64,000 nt of DNA from Gammaproteobacteria bacterium (GTDB lineage Bacteria; Pseudomonadota; Gammaproteobacteria; DSM-16500). How positions within the stretch are numbered: position 1 is the first letter of the stretch; each line of letters opens with the position of its first letter. The notes beneath the pieces were generated by a model. It was not told the DNA's origin and made no database searches. It was given only the letters and a program-made list of their open reading frames with translations. Positions 33,920-43,211 of the stretch are shown in pieces. The stretch covers positions 1 through 64,000 of the forward strand of contig JAJPGW010000009.1 in NCBI GenBank assembly GCA_021325575.1, given 5' to 3'. The position numbers and the translations under genes were made by a program.

Positions 33920-36157
33920 ATGTCAGGGAACACGGATTTAAAAACAAATTTAAAAAATTTCTCTCTTCCTTTTATCGAGGATAAAATTGATTTAAGAAGT
34001 ATTGTTTACACTTTATTAGCTGAAAAAAAACTGATTATAATGGTCACCTTGATCGGATTAGTTTTAAGCATTATCTATGCAATTCTCATTGTCCCACAAT
34101 ATCAAGCCAATCTTTTAATCCAAGTAGAAAATAAACAATCCGGCGCTGACTTATTAAGTGGGAATGCGCTGTTAGGTGGTCTCGGCAAAGAAAGTTCCCC
34201 AGCCGATGTTCAAACAACGTTGATTAAATCACCTTTTATTTTAGTACCCGTTGTTGAATCCTTGGGATTAGATGTTGTCGCGCGTCCTCACTATTTTCCT
34301 GTTTTGGGTGCTTGGTTTGCTCGTGGACGAACTGAATTGCATTCACCCGTTTTTGGTTTAAAAAAATATGCATGGGGCGGTGAACATCTTGAAGTGACTA
34401 ATATGCATATTTCCTTGAATAAAGATAACCTAACATTCAAATTAATAGCCAGACAAAACCAAACCTACGAACTTGTAACGTCAGATGGAAAACGCATTCT
34501 GACAGCTAACGTAGGACAATTAGCGAAAATCAAAAATAATAATTTAGAATTAACAATTCTAGTTAAATCAATGACGGCAAATCCTGGAACAGAATTCTTT
34601 TTATCCAAATTGTCTACTGAATTGCTAGCAAATAAAATCGCATCCCGATTGGATATTTCAGATTTGGGACAGATGAATCAAGTAGATAAAACAGGGATTT
34701 TGCAAATTTCATTAAAAGATCCATCCCCACAGAAAATTGTCGATATATTGAATACCATCGGCACGATTACCATTGATAAGGATACTGAACGCAAATCACT
34801 CGAAGCGGCTAAGACTTTACAATTTCTTGAAGATCAATTACCGCTAGTAAAAAACGGCTTGAAAGAGTCCGAATCAAATTTAGATAAATATCGGATGAAA
34901 AGTGGAACCATTGATCTGAATATCAAATCAAAAATACTATTACGGCAATTGTCCGATGTACAAAGAGAGCTATCCAAAGCTGAATTATCTCGTATTATGT
35001 TATTACAACAATTAACCCCGGCGCATCCCTATATTATTGCTTTAAACAGTAAAAAAGTTGCTCTGCAAACTGAATTAAACTCCTTAGAAAGCCAACTATC
35101 AACTCTTCCCTCATCCGATCAAGTAGCTGTAGGATTGATACGTGATATAAAAGTCAAAAGCCAGCTTTATTTAATCCTGTTACACAAAATTCAAGAATTG
35201 GAAGTCGTTAAAGGTGGAACCATCAGTGATGTACGAATTTTAAATTGGGCTCATTTGCCTGATTCATGTCTACCCACAGGCCGATTTTGGATTATATTAT
35301 GTGGTCTCCTTATGGGATTTGTAGCGGGAGCTGGATTTGTCGTTGCTCGTAAATCCTTCCTCAGTTTTGTGGAAGACCCCAATTGGTTGGAACAGCACTT
35401 TGGTATTCCAACATTTGCTATAATTCCTTATAGCAGCCAGCAAAAATCACTTATCAAAGACCACAAAGAAAATAATCGTAAATTAGAACTATTAGCTCAG
35501 AATCAACCGCGCGATTTATCTATTGAAGCACTGCGCAGTTTACGAACCAGTTTACAATTCGCATTAATCGGTGCGAAAAATAATATTATTTCCATTATGG
35601 GTATCAGCCCAGGCATTGGAAAATCATTTGTATCGGCGAATTTTTCTTATCTTTTAGCAGAGTCAAATAAACGAGTTTTATTAATCGATGGAGACATCCG
35701 AAAAGGGTATTTGCAGGATTATTTTTCTGTAAAACGCGCTCCGGGTCTCAGTGAGATCATCAGTGGTGAAATTCCTCTGGAACATGTTATCCACAAAACT
35801 AATCATCCTAATTTAGATTTTATTGCAACGGGTCATTTTCCGCCTAATCCATCGGAATTATTACTTAGCAATCAATTCAAAGAAATTTTAAGTGCTGTCT
35901 CGACAAATTATGATTTGGTTATCATCGATACTGCACCTGTTCTTGCTGTAACCGATGGAATTATTATTGCCAATCAATCAGGAATTAATTTCCTTTGTAT
36001 TGCGGGTGGGGTACATCAGGCACCCGAAATTGAATTAGCGATAAAACGTTTACAAAGCAACGAAATCAGAATACAAGGCACAATCTATAATAATATCCAT
36101 GCGAATAATGCGACCCAGGGTCGTTACAATTATTATTACGCATATGATCAAGCTTAA
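33920..36157 (+). CDS. wzc: Wzc-like polysaccharide co-polymerase with BY-kinase domain
   Basis: The 745-residue inner-membrane protein has membrane segments at about 37-57 and 455-475, a periplasmic coiled coil and a cytoplasmic bacterial tyrosine kinase. The kinase has Walker A GISPGIGKS at 561-569, Walker A' LLIDGDIRKG (Asp590, Asp592) and Walker B LVIIDTAP (about 667-672). The C-terminus RYNYYYAYDQA (residues 735-745) has five tyrosines for autophosphorylation. It controls chain length and export together with the Wza- and Wzb-like proteins upstream. Confidence 0.93.
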   Translation: MSGNTDLKTNLKNFSLPFIEDKIDLRSIVYTLLAEKKLIIMVTLIGLVLSIIYAILIVPQYQANLLIQVENKQSGADLLSGNALLGGLGKESSPADVQTTLIKSPFILVPVVESLGLDVVARPHYFPVLGAWFARGRTELHSPVFGLKKYAWGGEHLEVTNMHISLNKDNLTFKLIARQNQTYELVTSDGKRILTANVGQLAKIKNNNLELTILVKSMTANPGTEFFLSKLSTELLANKIASRLDISDLGQMNQVDKTGILQISLKDPSPQKIVDILNTIGTITIDKDTERKSLEAAKTLQFLEDQLPLVKNGLKESESNLDKYRMKSGTIDLNIKSKILLRQLSDVQRELSKAELSRIMLLQQLTPAHPYIIALNSKKVALQTELNSLESQLSTLPSSDQVAVGLIRDIKVKSQLYLILLHKIQELEVVKGGTISDVRILNWAHLPDSCLPTGRFWIILCGLLMGFVAGAGFVVARKSFLSFVEDPNWLEQHFGIPTFAIIPYSSQQKSLIKDHKENNRKLELLAQNQPRDLSIEALRSLRTSLQFALIGAKNNIISIMGISPGIGKSFVSANFSYLLAESNKRVLLIDGDIRKGYLQDYFSVKRAPGLSEIISGEIPLEHVIHKTNHPNLDFIATGHFPPNPSELLLSNQFKEILSAVSTNYDLVIIDTAPVLAVTDGIIIANQSGINFLCIAGGVHQAPEIELAIKRLQSNEIRIQGTIYNNIHANNATQGRYNYYYAYDQA

Positions 36158-36176
36158 AATATAAGGAAGTGTTAGA

Positions 36177-37457
36177 ATGACAAGAAAAATTTCTGTGATT
36201 GGCTTAGGTTATGTGGGTTTGCCTGTCGCCGTCGCTTTCGGCGAAAAACAAAGAGTCATTGCATTTGACATCAATCAACATCGCATCGAAACATTAAAAA
36301 AAGGGATTGATCACACAGGCGAAATTACTAAAGAAAAACTTTCGCAAACCGATTTGCATTTTACAAGTCACCCTGAAGATTTACGCGAAGCGGATTTTCA
36401 TATCATTGCTGTCCCAACGCCCGTTAATCTCGCGAAACAACCGGATTTAGCTTGTTTAATCAGCGCTTCCAAAACGCTAGGCGCACAACTTAAAAAAGGC
36501 GACATTGTCGTCTATGAATCAACGGTTTATCCTGGTGTCACCGAGGAAGAATGCGCCCCTGTACTAGAAAAATATTCCGGCCTAAAATCCGGCGTCGATT
36601 TTTTTCTGGGATATTCTCCCGAAAGAATTAATCCAGGCGATCCTTCACGGACTTTTTCATCGATTCGAAAAGTTGTGTCAGGCCAAACTCCCGAAGTTTT
36701 AGACATTATCGCTGAAACCTATGGCAGCGTAGTGACCGCAGGGGTTTACAAAGCCTCCAGCATCAAAGTCGCAGAAGCCGCCAAAGTCATTGAAAATACT
36801 CAACGCGATTTAAATATTGCATTAATTAATGAGCTTTCCATTATTTTTAATAAATTACACATCGACACCACAGAAGTTTTGGAAGCCGCTGGTACCAAAT
36901 GGAATTTTTTACCCTTCAGACCCGGATTGGTCGGTGGCCATTGCATTGGTGTCGATCCTTATTATTTAACACACAAAGCCAATATGCATGGCATCCATCC
37001 CGAAGTCATTTTGGCGGGTCGTCGCATCAACGATAACATGGGAAAATATGTCGCCGAACAAACGATTAAACAAATTAATCGTCTGAAAAAACCCGTGCAC
37101 GGCGCAAAAATTGGTATTTTAGGTCTGACATTTAAAGAAAATTGTTCTGACATCCGAAATACCAAAGTGATCGATATTATTCAAGAACTCAATCACTATC
37201 ACGTCGATGTGGTGCTGCATGATCCTCGCGCCAATCCCGAAGAAACCCACAAAGAATACGGTTTAAAATTATCCGCCTGGAATGATTTTTCGGGTCTCGA
37301 TGCCATGATTTTAGCGGTGGCACATGATAATTATCGTGATCATTCCGCCGACGAATGGGCAGGGCGTTTAAATGATCCCAAATTAATGATCGATGTGAAA
37401 GGGGTGTTAGATAAACATCATTTAAAGCAAAAAGGCATCCATATTTGGCGGCTTTAA
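36177..37457 (+). CDS. UDP-N-acetylglucosamine 6-dehydrogenase (TviB/WbpO type)
   Basis: The 426-residue UDP-sugar 6-dehydrogenase has the NAD motif GLGYVGLPVAVAFG (9-22), the VPTPV motif, FFLGYSPERINPGD (substrate loop) and GGHCIGVDPYYL with the catalytic Cys. GLTFKENCSDIRNTK is the C-terminal UDP site. The GVDFFLGYSPERINPG sequence resembles TviB/WbpO enzymes, which oxidise UDP-GlcNAc or UDP-GalNAc, rather than UDP-glucose dehydrogenases. With the next gene it would yield UDP-GalNAcA/GlcNAcA. GGAAG lies 8 bp before the ATG. Confidence 0.92.
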   Translation: MTRKISVIGLGYVGLPVAVAFGEKQRVIAFDINQHRIETLKKGIDHTGEITKEKLSQTDLHFTSHPEDLREADFHIIAVPTPVNLAKQPDLACLISASKTLGAQLKKGDIVVYESTVYPGVTEEECAPVLEKYSGLKSGVDFFLGYSPERINPGDPSRTFSSIRKVVSGQTPEVLDIIAETYGSVVTAGVYKASSIKVAEAAKVIENTQRDLNIALINELSIIFNKLHIDTTEVLEAAGTKWNFLPFRPGLVGGHCIGVDPYYLTHKANMHGIHPEVILAGRRINDNMGKYVAEQTIKQINRLKKPVHGAKIGILGLTFKENCSDIRNTKVIDIIQELNHYHVDVVLHDPRANPEETHKEYGLKLSAWNDFSGLDAMILAVAHDNYRDHSADEWAGRLNDPKLMIDVKGVLDKHHLKQKGIHIWRL

Positions 37458-37475
37458 TAAGGTCGTGTAACGCTT

Positions 37476-37500
37476 GTCATCCTGAGCGAAGTGACAGAGG
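37476..37500. repeat. Partial family B repeat inside the glycan locus
   Basis: GTCATCCTGAGCGAAGTGAC is a 5' piece of a family B repeat, between the dehydrogenase stop and the epimerase start. Confidence 0.55.
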
Positions 37501-37518
37501 TAACCAAGGAAAAACAAA

Positions 37519-38526
37519 GTGCAATTTGAAAAAATAAAACAAGAATTAAAAAATCATCCCCGCACCTGGTTAGTGACAGGCGTCGCAGGCTTTATTGGTT
37601 CAAATTTATTAGAGTCATTACTGAAATTAAATCAAAAAGTCGTAGGCTTAGATAATTTTGTCACAGGCCATAAAAATAATCTGGATGATGTATTAAATTC
37701 AGTGCCGACAGCAGCGCGAAACAATTTTACGTTTATTGAAGGCGATATCTGCCGCTTAGAAGATTGCAGAAAAGCCACACAAAATGTCGATATTGTTCTT
37801 CATCAAGCAGCGTTAGGCAGCGTGCCACGATCCATTGCAACCCCCGAAGTCACCAACGAAACCAATGTCACTGGGTTTTTAAATATTTTACTTGCGGCAA
37901 AAGATGCAAACGTAAAACGTTTTGTTTATGCTTCTTCCAGCTCCGTTTATGGTGACTCACCCGTTTTACCGAAATCCGAAGCACATATCGGCAATCCATT
38001 ATCACCTTATGCCGTTTCAAAATACACGAATGAACTTTACGCAAAAGCGTTTTCAAATTGTTACGGAATCGAAACAATCGGTTTGCGCTACTTTAATGTA
38101 TTTGGCCCAAGACAAAATCCCAGCGGCCCTTACGCAGCCGTTATTCCACTCTGGATTTTATCATTATTAAAACAAGAACCCGTTTACATTAATGGCGATG
38201 GCGAAACCTCTCGCGATTTTTGTTATGTAGAAAATGCGGTTCAAGCCAATTTATTAGCTGCGATGATTACCAATCCAGATGCATTAAATCGTGTTTACAA
38301 CGTGACAGTCGGCCAACAAAAAACATTAAATCAATTATTTGATAGCATTGCTTCTTATCTAACCTTAAAAATCAAACCGATTTACCGCGATTTCAGAGCG
38401 GGAGACATACGTCATTCGTTAGCCGATATGAGTAATTGCAAAACGTTTTTAGGTTATGAGCCCACAGAAAGTGTAGAAAATGGCTTGAAAAAAACAATTA
38501 ATTGGTTTCAAACAATTCATAATTGA
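37519..38526 (+). CDS. UDP-N-acetylglucosamine 4-epimerase (WbpP/TviC type)
   Basis: The 335-residue short-chain dehydrogenase-type epimerase has the NAD motif TGVAGFIGSNLLE (near 21-33), VLHQAALGSVPRS, the catalytic SSSVYGD with YAVSKYTNELY (Tyr-x3-Lys) and RYFNVFGPRQNPSGPYAAVIP. The VPRSI and SGPYAAVIP segments closely resemble P. aeruginosa WbpP and Salmonella TviC, which interconvert UDP-GlcNAc(A) and UDP-GalNAc(A). It sits between the 6-dehydrogenase and the WbpB-like gene. The GTG start at 37519 is preceded by AAGG. Confidence 0.9.
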   Translation: MQFEKIKQELKNHPRTWLVTGVAGFIGSNLLESLLKLNQKVVGLDNFVTGHKNNLDDVLNSVPTAARNNFTFIEGDICRLEDCRKATQNVDIVLHQAALGSVPRSIATPEVTNETNVTGFLNILLAAKDANVKRFVYASSSSVYGDSPVLPKSEAHIGNPLSPYAVSKYTNELYAKAFSNCYGIETIGLRYFNVFGPRQNPSGPYAAVIPLWILSLLKQEPVYINGDGETSRDFCYVENAVQANLLAAMITNPDALNRVYNVTVGQQKTLNQLFDSIASYLTLKIKPIYRDFRAGDIRHSLADMSNCKTFLGYEPTESVENGLKKTINWFQTIHN

Positions 38527-38537
38527 GACAGGATGTT

Positions 38538-39593
38538 ATGCAGAAAAAAATTATATTAGATCGAAAAATTAAAATGGCACTCGCAGGATGCGGGCGGATT
38601 TCAGCCAATCACATCAATGCAATCAAGGCGCACCCAGGTGATTTGGAATTAGTTGCGATTTGCGATGCTGATCCAAACCGTTTAGATACATTAAAAAAAG
38701 AATTAAATGTAAAACCATTTACCTCCTATGAACAAATGCTAAAAGAATCTGATGCGGATGTCATTGTTTTATGTACGCCTAGCGGATTGCATGCAGAACA
38801 AGCTTGTCTTGCAGCAGAATATGGCAAGCACGTCATCACCGAAAAACCCATGGCAACTCGCTGGCAAGATGGGATCCGCATGGTTAAAGCCTGCGACCGT
38901 GCCGGTGTTTATTTATTTGTTGTCAAACAAAATCGCCATAACGCCACCATCAAAGCATTAAAACAAGCCATTGATACCGATCGATTTAAACGAATTTATT
39001 TAGTGACCTCCAATGTTTTTTGGACACGCCCACAGAGTTATTATTCACAAGATCGCTGGCGCGGCACATGGGAATTTGATGGCGGCGCGTTTATGAATCA
39101 AGCGAGCCATTATGTCGATTTACTGGATTGGTTGATTGGTCCTGTGGAATCCGTGCAATCCATGATGGGAACGCTCGCGCGCAACATCGAAGTCGAAGAC
39201 ACCGGCGTTTTAAATATCAAATGGCGTTCGGGCGCATTAGGTTCTATGAGTGTGACCATGTTGACCTATCGAAAAAATTTAGAAGGCTCAATCACTATTT
39301 TAGGTGAAGCCGGAACCGTAAAATTAGGCGGACCTGCATTGAATGAAATTCAACATTGGGAATTTGAGGACAACAAAGATTCTGCAGACGAAATCAAAAA
39401 ATTAAATTACGAAATTTCATCTGTGTATGGCTCAGGTCACCAACTTTATTATGAAAACGTGATAAAAGTTTTCCGAGGCGAAGCCAATCCTCAAACCGAT
39501 GGACGAGAAGGTTTGCGCTCACTGGAATTATTAGTTTCTGCTTATTTAGCGAAAAAAGAGGGGAAAACAGTCCATCTTCCTCTGGAGTTATAA
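38538..39593 (+). CDS. wbpB: UDP-N-acetyl-glucosaminuronate 3-dehydrogenase (WbpB-like)
   Basis: The 351-residue Gfo/Idh/MocA oxidoreductase has an N-terminal NAD motif MALAGCGRISANHINA, the EKP signature (VITEKPMATRW), KQNRHNATIKALK and GGAFMNQASHYVDLLDWL. In the Wbp pathway WbpB oxidises C3 of UDP-GlcNAcA, recycling NADH with 2-oxoglutarate. The frame opens at a TTG at 38523, but the ATG at 38538 has AGGA five bases upstream and was chosen. WbpD- and WbpE-like genes follow, which supports the assignment. Confidence 0.88.
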   Translation: MQKKIILDRKIKMALAGCGRISANHINAIKAHPGDLELVAICDADPNRLDTLKKELNVKPFTSYEQMLKESDADVIVLCTPSGLHAEQACLAAEYGKHVITEKPMATRWQDGIRMVKACDRAGVYLFVVKQNRHNATIKALKQAIDTDRFKRIYLVTSNVFWTRPQSYYSQDRWRGTWEFDGGAFMNQASHYVDLLDWLIGPVESVQSMMGTLARNIEVEDTGVLNIKWRSGALGSMSVTMLTYRKNLEGSITILGEAGTVKLGGPALNEIQHWEFEDNKDSADEIKKLNYEISSVYGSGHQLYYENVIKVFRGEANPQTDGREGLRSLELLVSAYLAKKEGKTVHLPLEL

Positions 39594-40169
39594 ATGACAA
39601 AAAATTATTTTGCACATGAGACCGCGTTGGTCGATGACAATGTTCAAATTGGCGAAGGCACGAAAATCTGGCATTTTAGCCATATTTTATCGGGTGTCGC
39701 GATCGGCCAAAAATGTTCATTCGGCCAAAATTGCGTTGTGGGCCCACATGTCACTATCGGGAATGGTGTGAAAGTCCAAAATAATGTTTCAATTTACGAA
39801 GGCGTTATTTGCGAAGATGATGTTTTTTTAGGGCCTTCGATGGTTTTTACCAATGTGATTAATCCACGCAGTTTTGTGGTACGCAAAAGCGAATTTAAAA
39901 AAACACACTTAAAAAAAGGTTGTTCGATCGGTGCCAATGCAACCATTGTTTGCGGCATTACGATTGGTGAATATGCTTTGGTCGGCGCAGGCTCGACTGT
40001 CACTAAAGATGTGAAACCATTCGCGCTCGTGTATGGTGTTCCTGCAAAACATCAAGGTTGGGTCAGCAAAGCAGGCAACAAATTAATTTTTAACAAAGAA
40101 AATATCGCGATCGATGATTTTGATCATACTCAATATCGATTAATCAATAATGAAGTGCACATGATGTAG
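39594..40169 (+). CDS. wbpD: UDP-sugar N-acetyltransferase of the WbpD type
   Basis: The 191-residue left-handed beta-helix enzyme has many hexapeptide repeats (IGEGTKIWHFSHILSGVAIG onward) and the characteristic FTNVINPRSFV and KKGCSIGANATIVCGITIGEYALVGAGS segments of WbpD. WbpD acetylates the 3-amino group of UDP-GlcNAc(3NH2)A. Its ATG comes 2 bp after the wbpB stop codon, so coupling is tight. The order wbpB-wbpD-wbpE follows the P. aeruginosa cluster. Confidence 0.92.
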   Translation: MTKNYFAHETALVDDNVQIGEGTKIWHFSHILSGVAIGQKCSFGQNCVVGPHVTIGNGVKVQNNVSIYEGVICEDDVFLGPSMVFTNVINPRSFVVRKSEFKKTHLKKGCSIGANATIVCGITIGEYALVGAGSTVTKDVKPFALVYGVPAKHQGWVSKAGNKLIFNKENIAIDDFDHTQYRLINNEVHMM

Positions 40170-40180
40170 TGAGGAAACCT

Positions 40181-41296
40181 ATGAAAATCAATTTTCATGA
40201 TTTACAAACTCAGTATCATTGCTATAAAGCTGAAATCGATCATGCCATTCAAAAAGTGTTGAATTCTTCGCAATTTATCATGGGCCCTGAAATTCAAGAA
40301 TTTGAAACCGCACTTCAAAAATATCTTGGAAATACGCACGTCATTTCTTGTGCCAGTGGCACCGATGCATTAATGCTGGCTTTGATGGCAATCGATATTA
40401 AACCGGGCGATGAAGTCATCACGACACCTTTTACTTTTATCGCCAGCGCTGAAGTAATCGCTTTGCTCGGCGCTAAACCCGTTTTTGTCGATATTCAAAA
40501 AGATACCTATAATATTGACCCTTTTAAAATTGAAGAAAAAATTACATCAAAAACACGCGCCATTATTCCAGTGTCACTCTACGGTCAACCAGCGGACATG
40601 GATGAAATCAACGCGATCGCTAAAAAACACAATATCGTTGTAATCGAAGACGCCGCGCAGAGTTTAGGCGCAGAATACAAAGGCAAAAAATCCGCTAATT
40701 TAAGCGATATGGGCTGCATCAGTTTTTTTCCCACTAAACCCTTAGGTTGTTATGGTGATGGCGGTGCGATCACCGTTAAAGATGAAAAATTAGCTGAAAA
40801 AATTAAGAGTCTTCGTGTGCACGGTCAGACGAGACGTTATTATCACAAATATATCGGATTTAATTGCAGATTGGACACCTTGCAAGCGGCAATTTTAAAT
40901 GTGAAATTGAAGTATTTTGCAGATGAAATCGAAAAACGACATCAGATTGCAGCACGTTATAATCAATTACTGGCTAAATTAAACATTGTTCTACCGTTTG
41001 TAAAACATGACAGAACCTCTGTATACGCACAATATTCGATTCGATGCAAAAACCGTACTGAATTATTGGATTTTTTGAAAAATAAAAATGTTCCAACCGC
41101 GGTGCATTATCCAGAAGCGTTACATTTACAGGAATGTTTTCAGTATTTGGGTTATAAGCGCGGCGATTTTCCGATTGCTGAAAAAGCAGCAAGTGAAATC
41201 ATGAGCCTGCCGATGAGCGCTTTTATTACTGCAGAAGAACAGCGTTACATTACCTATGCGATTCAAGAGGCATTGGAACATGAACTCGTGGTCTAA
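40181..41296 (+). CDS. wbpE: PLP aminotransferase of the WbpE type
   Basis: The 371-residue DegT/DnrJ/EryC1 aminotransferase has MKINFHDLQTQYHCYKAEID at the N-terminus, ASGTDALMLALMAIDIKPGDEVITTPFTF, VIEDAAQSLGAEY, the PLP lysine in SFFPTKPLGCYGDGGAI and an IGFNCRLDTLQAA region. WbpE transfers an amino group from glutamate to C3 of the UDP-3-keto-GlcNAcA made by WbpB. The ATG at 40181 was chosen, with GAGG upstream; the frame opens at GTG 40169. The next gene overlaps its end by 17 bp. Confidence 0.92.
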   Translation: MKINFHDLQTQYHCYKAEIDHAIQKVLNSSQFIMGPEIQEFETALQKYLGNTHVISCASGTDALMLALMAIDIKPGDEVITTPFTFIASAEVIALLGAKPVFVDIQKDTYNIDPFKIEEKITSKTRAIIPVSLYGQPADMDEINAIAKKHNIVVIEDAAQSLGAEYKGKKSANLSDMGCISFFPTKPLGCYGDGGAITVKDEKLAEKIKSLRVHGQTRRYYHKYIGFNCRLDTLQAAILNVKLKYFADEIEKRHQIAARYNQLLAKLNIVLPFVKHDRTSVYAQYSIRCKNRTELLDFLKNKNVPTAVHYPEALHLQECFQYLGYKRGDFPIAEKAASEIMSLPMSAFITAEEQRYITYAIQEALEHELVV

Positions 41297-42194
41297 TACA
41301 TTGCAGAAGGGAAAACGTTTTTTAAAATCGCTGCTGATTTTTTTAAAATTATACCCTGAAGAAACGAAAATCGAGGATGTTCCATTTGTCTATCGAGCAT
41401 GCGACACTCAGATAGAATTTTTGTCTGCAAAAAAAGGGACGGCAAATGCTTTACCTGAGCAGTTGATTATTGAACCCAATCATTATCTATTTGATAACAA
41501 ATGCTATGACCTGACGAAAGAAGGCCTATATCGTTTTTCATTGCCCCGAAAAAACATCAACATTCAGCGTATCGTTTTCAAAAAAAATACGGCCGCTTTA
41601 ATTTCATCGTTAGCCTGGATTGCAACCCATGGCGCAAGAGACGATGCACGTACCCCTTCCGAGCTGATTGAGATCGCAATGACGGATAAATTGATTTTAA
41701 CTTGCGAATCCCAAGCCCGATTAGGCCATGCGATTTTAAAAGAGTGCCTGGTTCAATCCAGAATAATCGGCGGAAGAACATTAGAAACCATGAATGGTTT
41801 TGATGACGGCCATTATTTATTGGAAGTCTATCGCGAGGATCTCAACAAATGGGTTTTATATGATTTAGATAGTGACACCTGTTTTCAAAAAAATAATCAG
41901 TTGTTATCTCTTGCTGAATTTATTCAATGCCTAGATCAAAAAGATTATGAGATTTGCTATTTATCCAGCGATATTCGTGCCGCAGTCAGTGATTCACAAT
42001 TTAGTTTTGTCTATGAGGCAAGAATTGCGAATCTCAAATCATGGTATCAACGCATTATGCAATTTACTTTTATTATTGCGGATGATGAAAATATTTCATG
42101 TTCGGAACCACCTTTGATGTATCGTTATCCAAAAGGTGCTTTCCCAAAAATAAATTATTTAAGCAAAGAAGCATTCAATCATCGTTTTTATTAA
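41280..42194 (+). CDS. Transglutaminase-like protein in the glycan locus
   Basis: The 304-residue protein has ILTCESQARLGHAIL (Cys142), GFDDGHYLLEVYRED (His178) and WVLYDLDSD (Asp195/197). This is the Cys-His-Asp order and spacing of transglutaminase-like cysteine enzymes. There is no signal peptide, so it acts in the cytosol. It could make or break an amide bond on a sugar precursor. The start was set at the ATG at 41280, inside the end of wbpE; translational coupling is likely. No experimentally known sugar-pathway relative is recognised. Confidence 0.65.
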   Translation: MNSWSNTLQKGKRFLKSLLIFLKLYPEETKIEDVPFVYRACDTQIEFLSAKKGTANALPEQLIIEPNHYLFDNKCYDLTKEGLYRFSLPRKNINIQRIVFKKNTAALISSLAWIATHGARDDARTPSELIEIAMTDKLILTCESQARLGHAILKECLVQSRIIGGRTLETMNGFDDGHYLLEVYREDLNKWVLYDLDSDTCFQKNNQLLSLAEFIQCLDQKDYEICYLSSDIRAAVSDSQFSFVYEARIANLKSWYQRIMQFTFIIADDENISCSEPPLMYRYPKGAFPKINYLSKEAFNHRFY

Positions 42195-42203
42195 GGATTT
42201 TTT

Positions 42204-43211
42204 ATGAAAAAAGAATTAAAAGGACAAAAAGTTTTAGTCATCGGCGGTGCAGGATTGATTGGTAGCCACGTTGTCGATGAATTGTTAAAGGAAGATGTCG
42301 CTGAAATCGTGATTTATGACAATTTTGCGCGTGGCACTCATGACAATTTAGAGTATGCAATCAAAGACCCGCGAGTCAAAGTATTTGAATTGGGTGGCGA
42401 TATTTTACAAACTGATATTTTAGACCAAGCAATAAAAGGAAAAGATTACGTTTTCCATTTAGCAGCACTCTGGTTGTTGCATTGTCATGATTATCCCCGC
42501 AGTGCATTTCATGTCAATATCGAAGGTACGTTCAATGTTTTAGAAGCCTGCGTGAAACACAAAGTGAAAAAACTGATTTATTCTTCCTCTGCGTCTGTTT
42601 ATGGCGATGCCGTGGAATTACCGATGACCGAAGATCATATTTACAATAACAAAACGTTTTACGGCGCAACCAAAATTGCCGGCGAACACATGTGCCGAGC
42701 CTACTTTCACCGTTATGGCTTAAATTATGTGGGTTTGCGTTACATGAATGTTTATGGTGCAAGACAAGATTACAAAGGGACTTATATTGCCGTCATCATG
42801 AAAATTTTAGATCGCCTCGATCAAGGATTGTCTCCCGTTGTTTATGGCGATGGCTCTCAAGCGTATGATTTTATTTATGTGAGTGATGTTGCGCACGCAA
42901 ATATTTGTGCGATGACATCGGATGCCACCAATCAATGCTACAATGTCGGCAGCGGTGTTCAAACCAGCATTCGAGAATTAACTGAAAAAATCCTGAAAAT
43001 TACAGGTTCCAAATTACCTATTCATTATGAACCCGCAGGCCAAACGTTTGTGACCAATCGCATCGGTGATCCGACGCGAGCGACCAATGAAATGGGCTTC
43101 AAATACAGCATTGAACTTGAAGAAGGTTTACGAATGCTAATTAAATGGCGAAATTCGCATAAAGCATTAGTGACCAAACACCGATTAAAAGAAGAGGCTT
43201 GTCACGCATGA
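42204..43211 (+). CDS. NAD-dependent sugar-nucleotide epimerase/dehydratase
   Basis: The 335-residue extended SDR has the N-terminal IGGAGLIGSHVVDELL, FHLAALWLLHCHDYP, the catalytic SSSASVYGDAVELP and FYGATKIAGEHM (Tyr-x3-Lys), then RYMNVYGARQDYKGTY. It resembles UDP-glucose-4-epimerase-type proteins; the exact nucleotide sugar is unknown. AAGGATTT lies just before the ATG. The next gene's ATG overlaps its TGA stop, so translation is coupled. It likely supplies the keto or epimerised substrate for the adjacent aminotransferase. Confidence 0.85.
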   Translation: MKKELKGQKVLVIGGAGLIGSHVVDELLKEDVAEIVIYDNFARGTHDNLEYAIKDPRVKVFELGGDILQTDILDQAIKGKDYVFHLAALWLLHCHDYPRSAFHVNIEGTFNVLEACVKHKVKKLIYSSSASVYGDAVELPMTEDHIYNNKTFYGATKIAGEHMCRAYFHRYGLNYVGLRYMNVYGARQDYKGTYIAVIMKILDRLDQGLSPVVYGDGSQAYDFIYVSDVAHANICAMTSDATNQCYNVGSGVQTSIRELTEKILKITGSKLPIHYEPAGQTFVTNRIGDPTRATNEMGFKYSIELEEGLRMLIKWRNSHKALVTKHRLKEEACHA

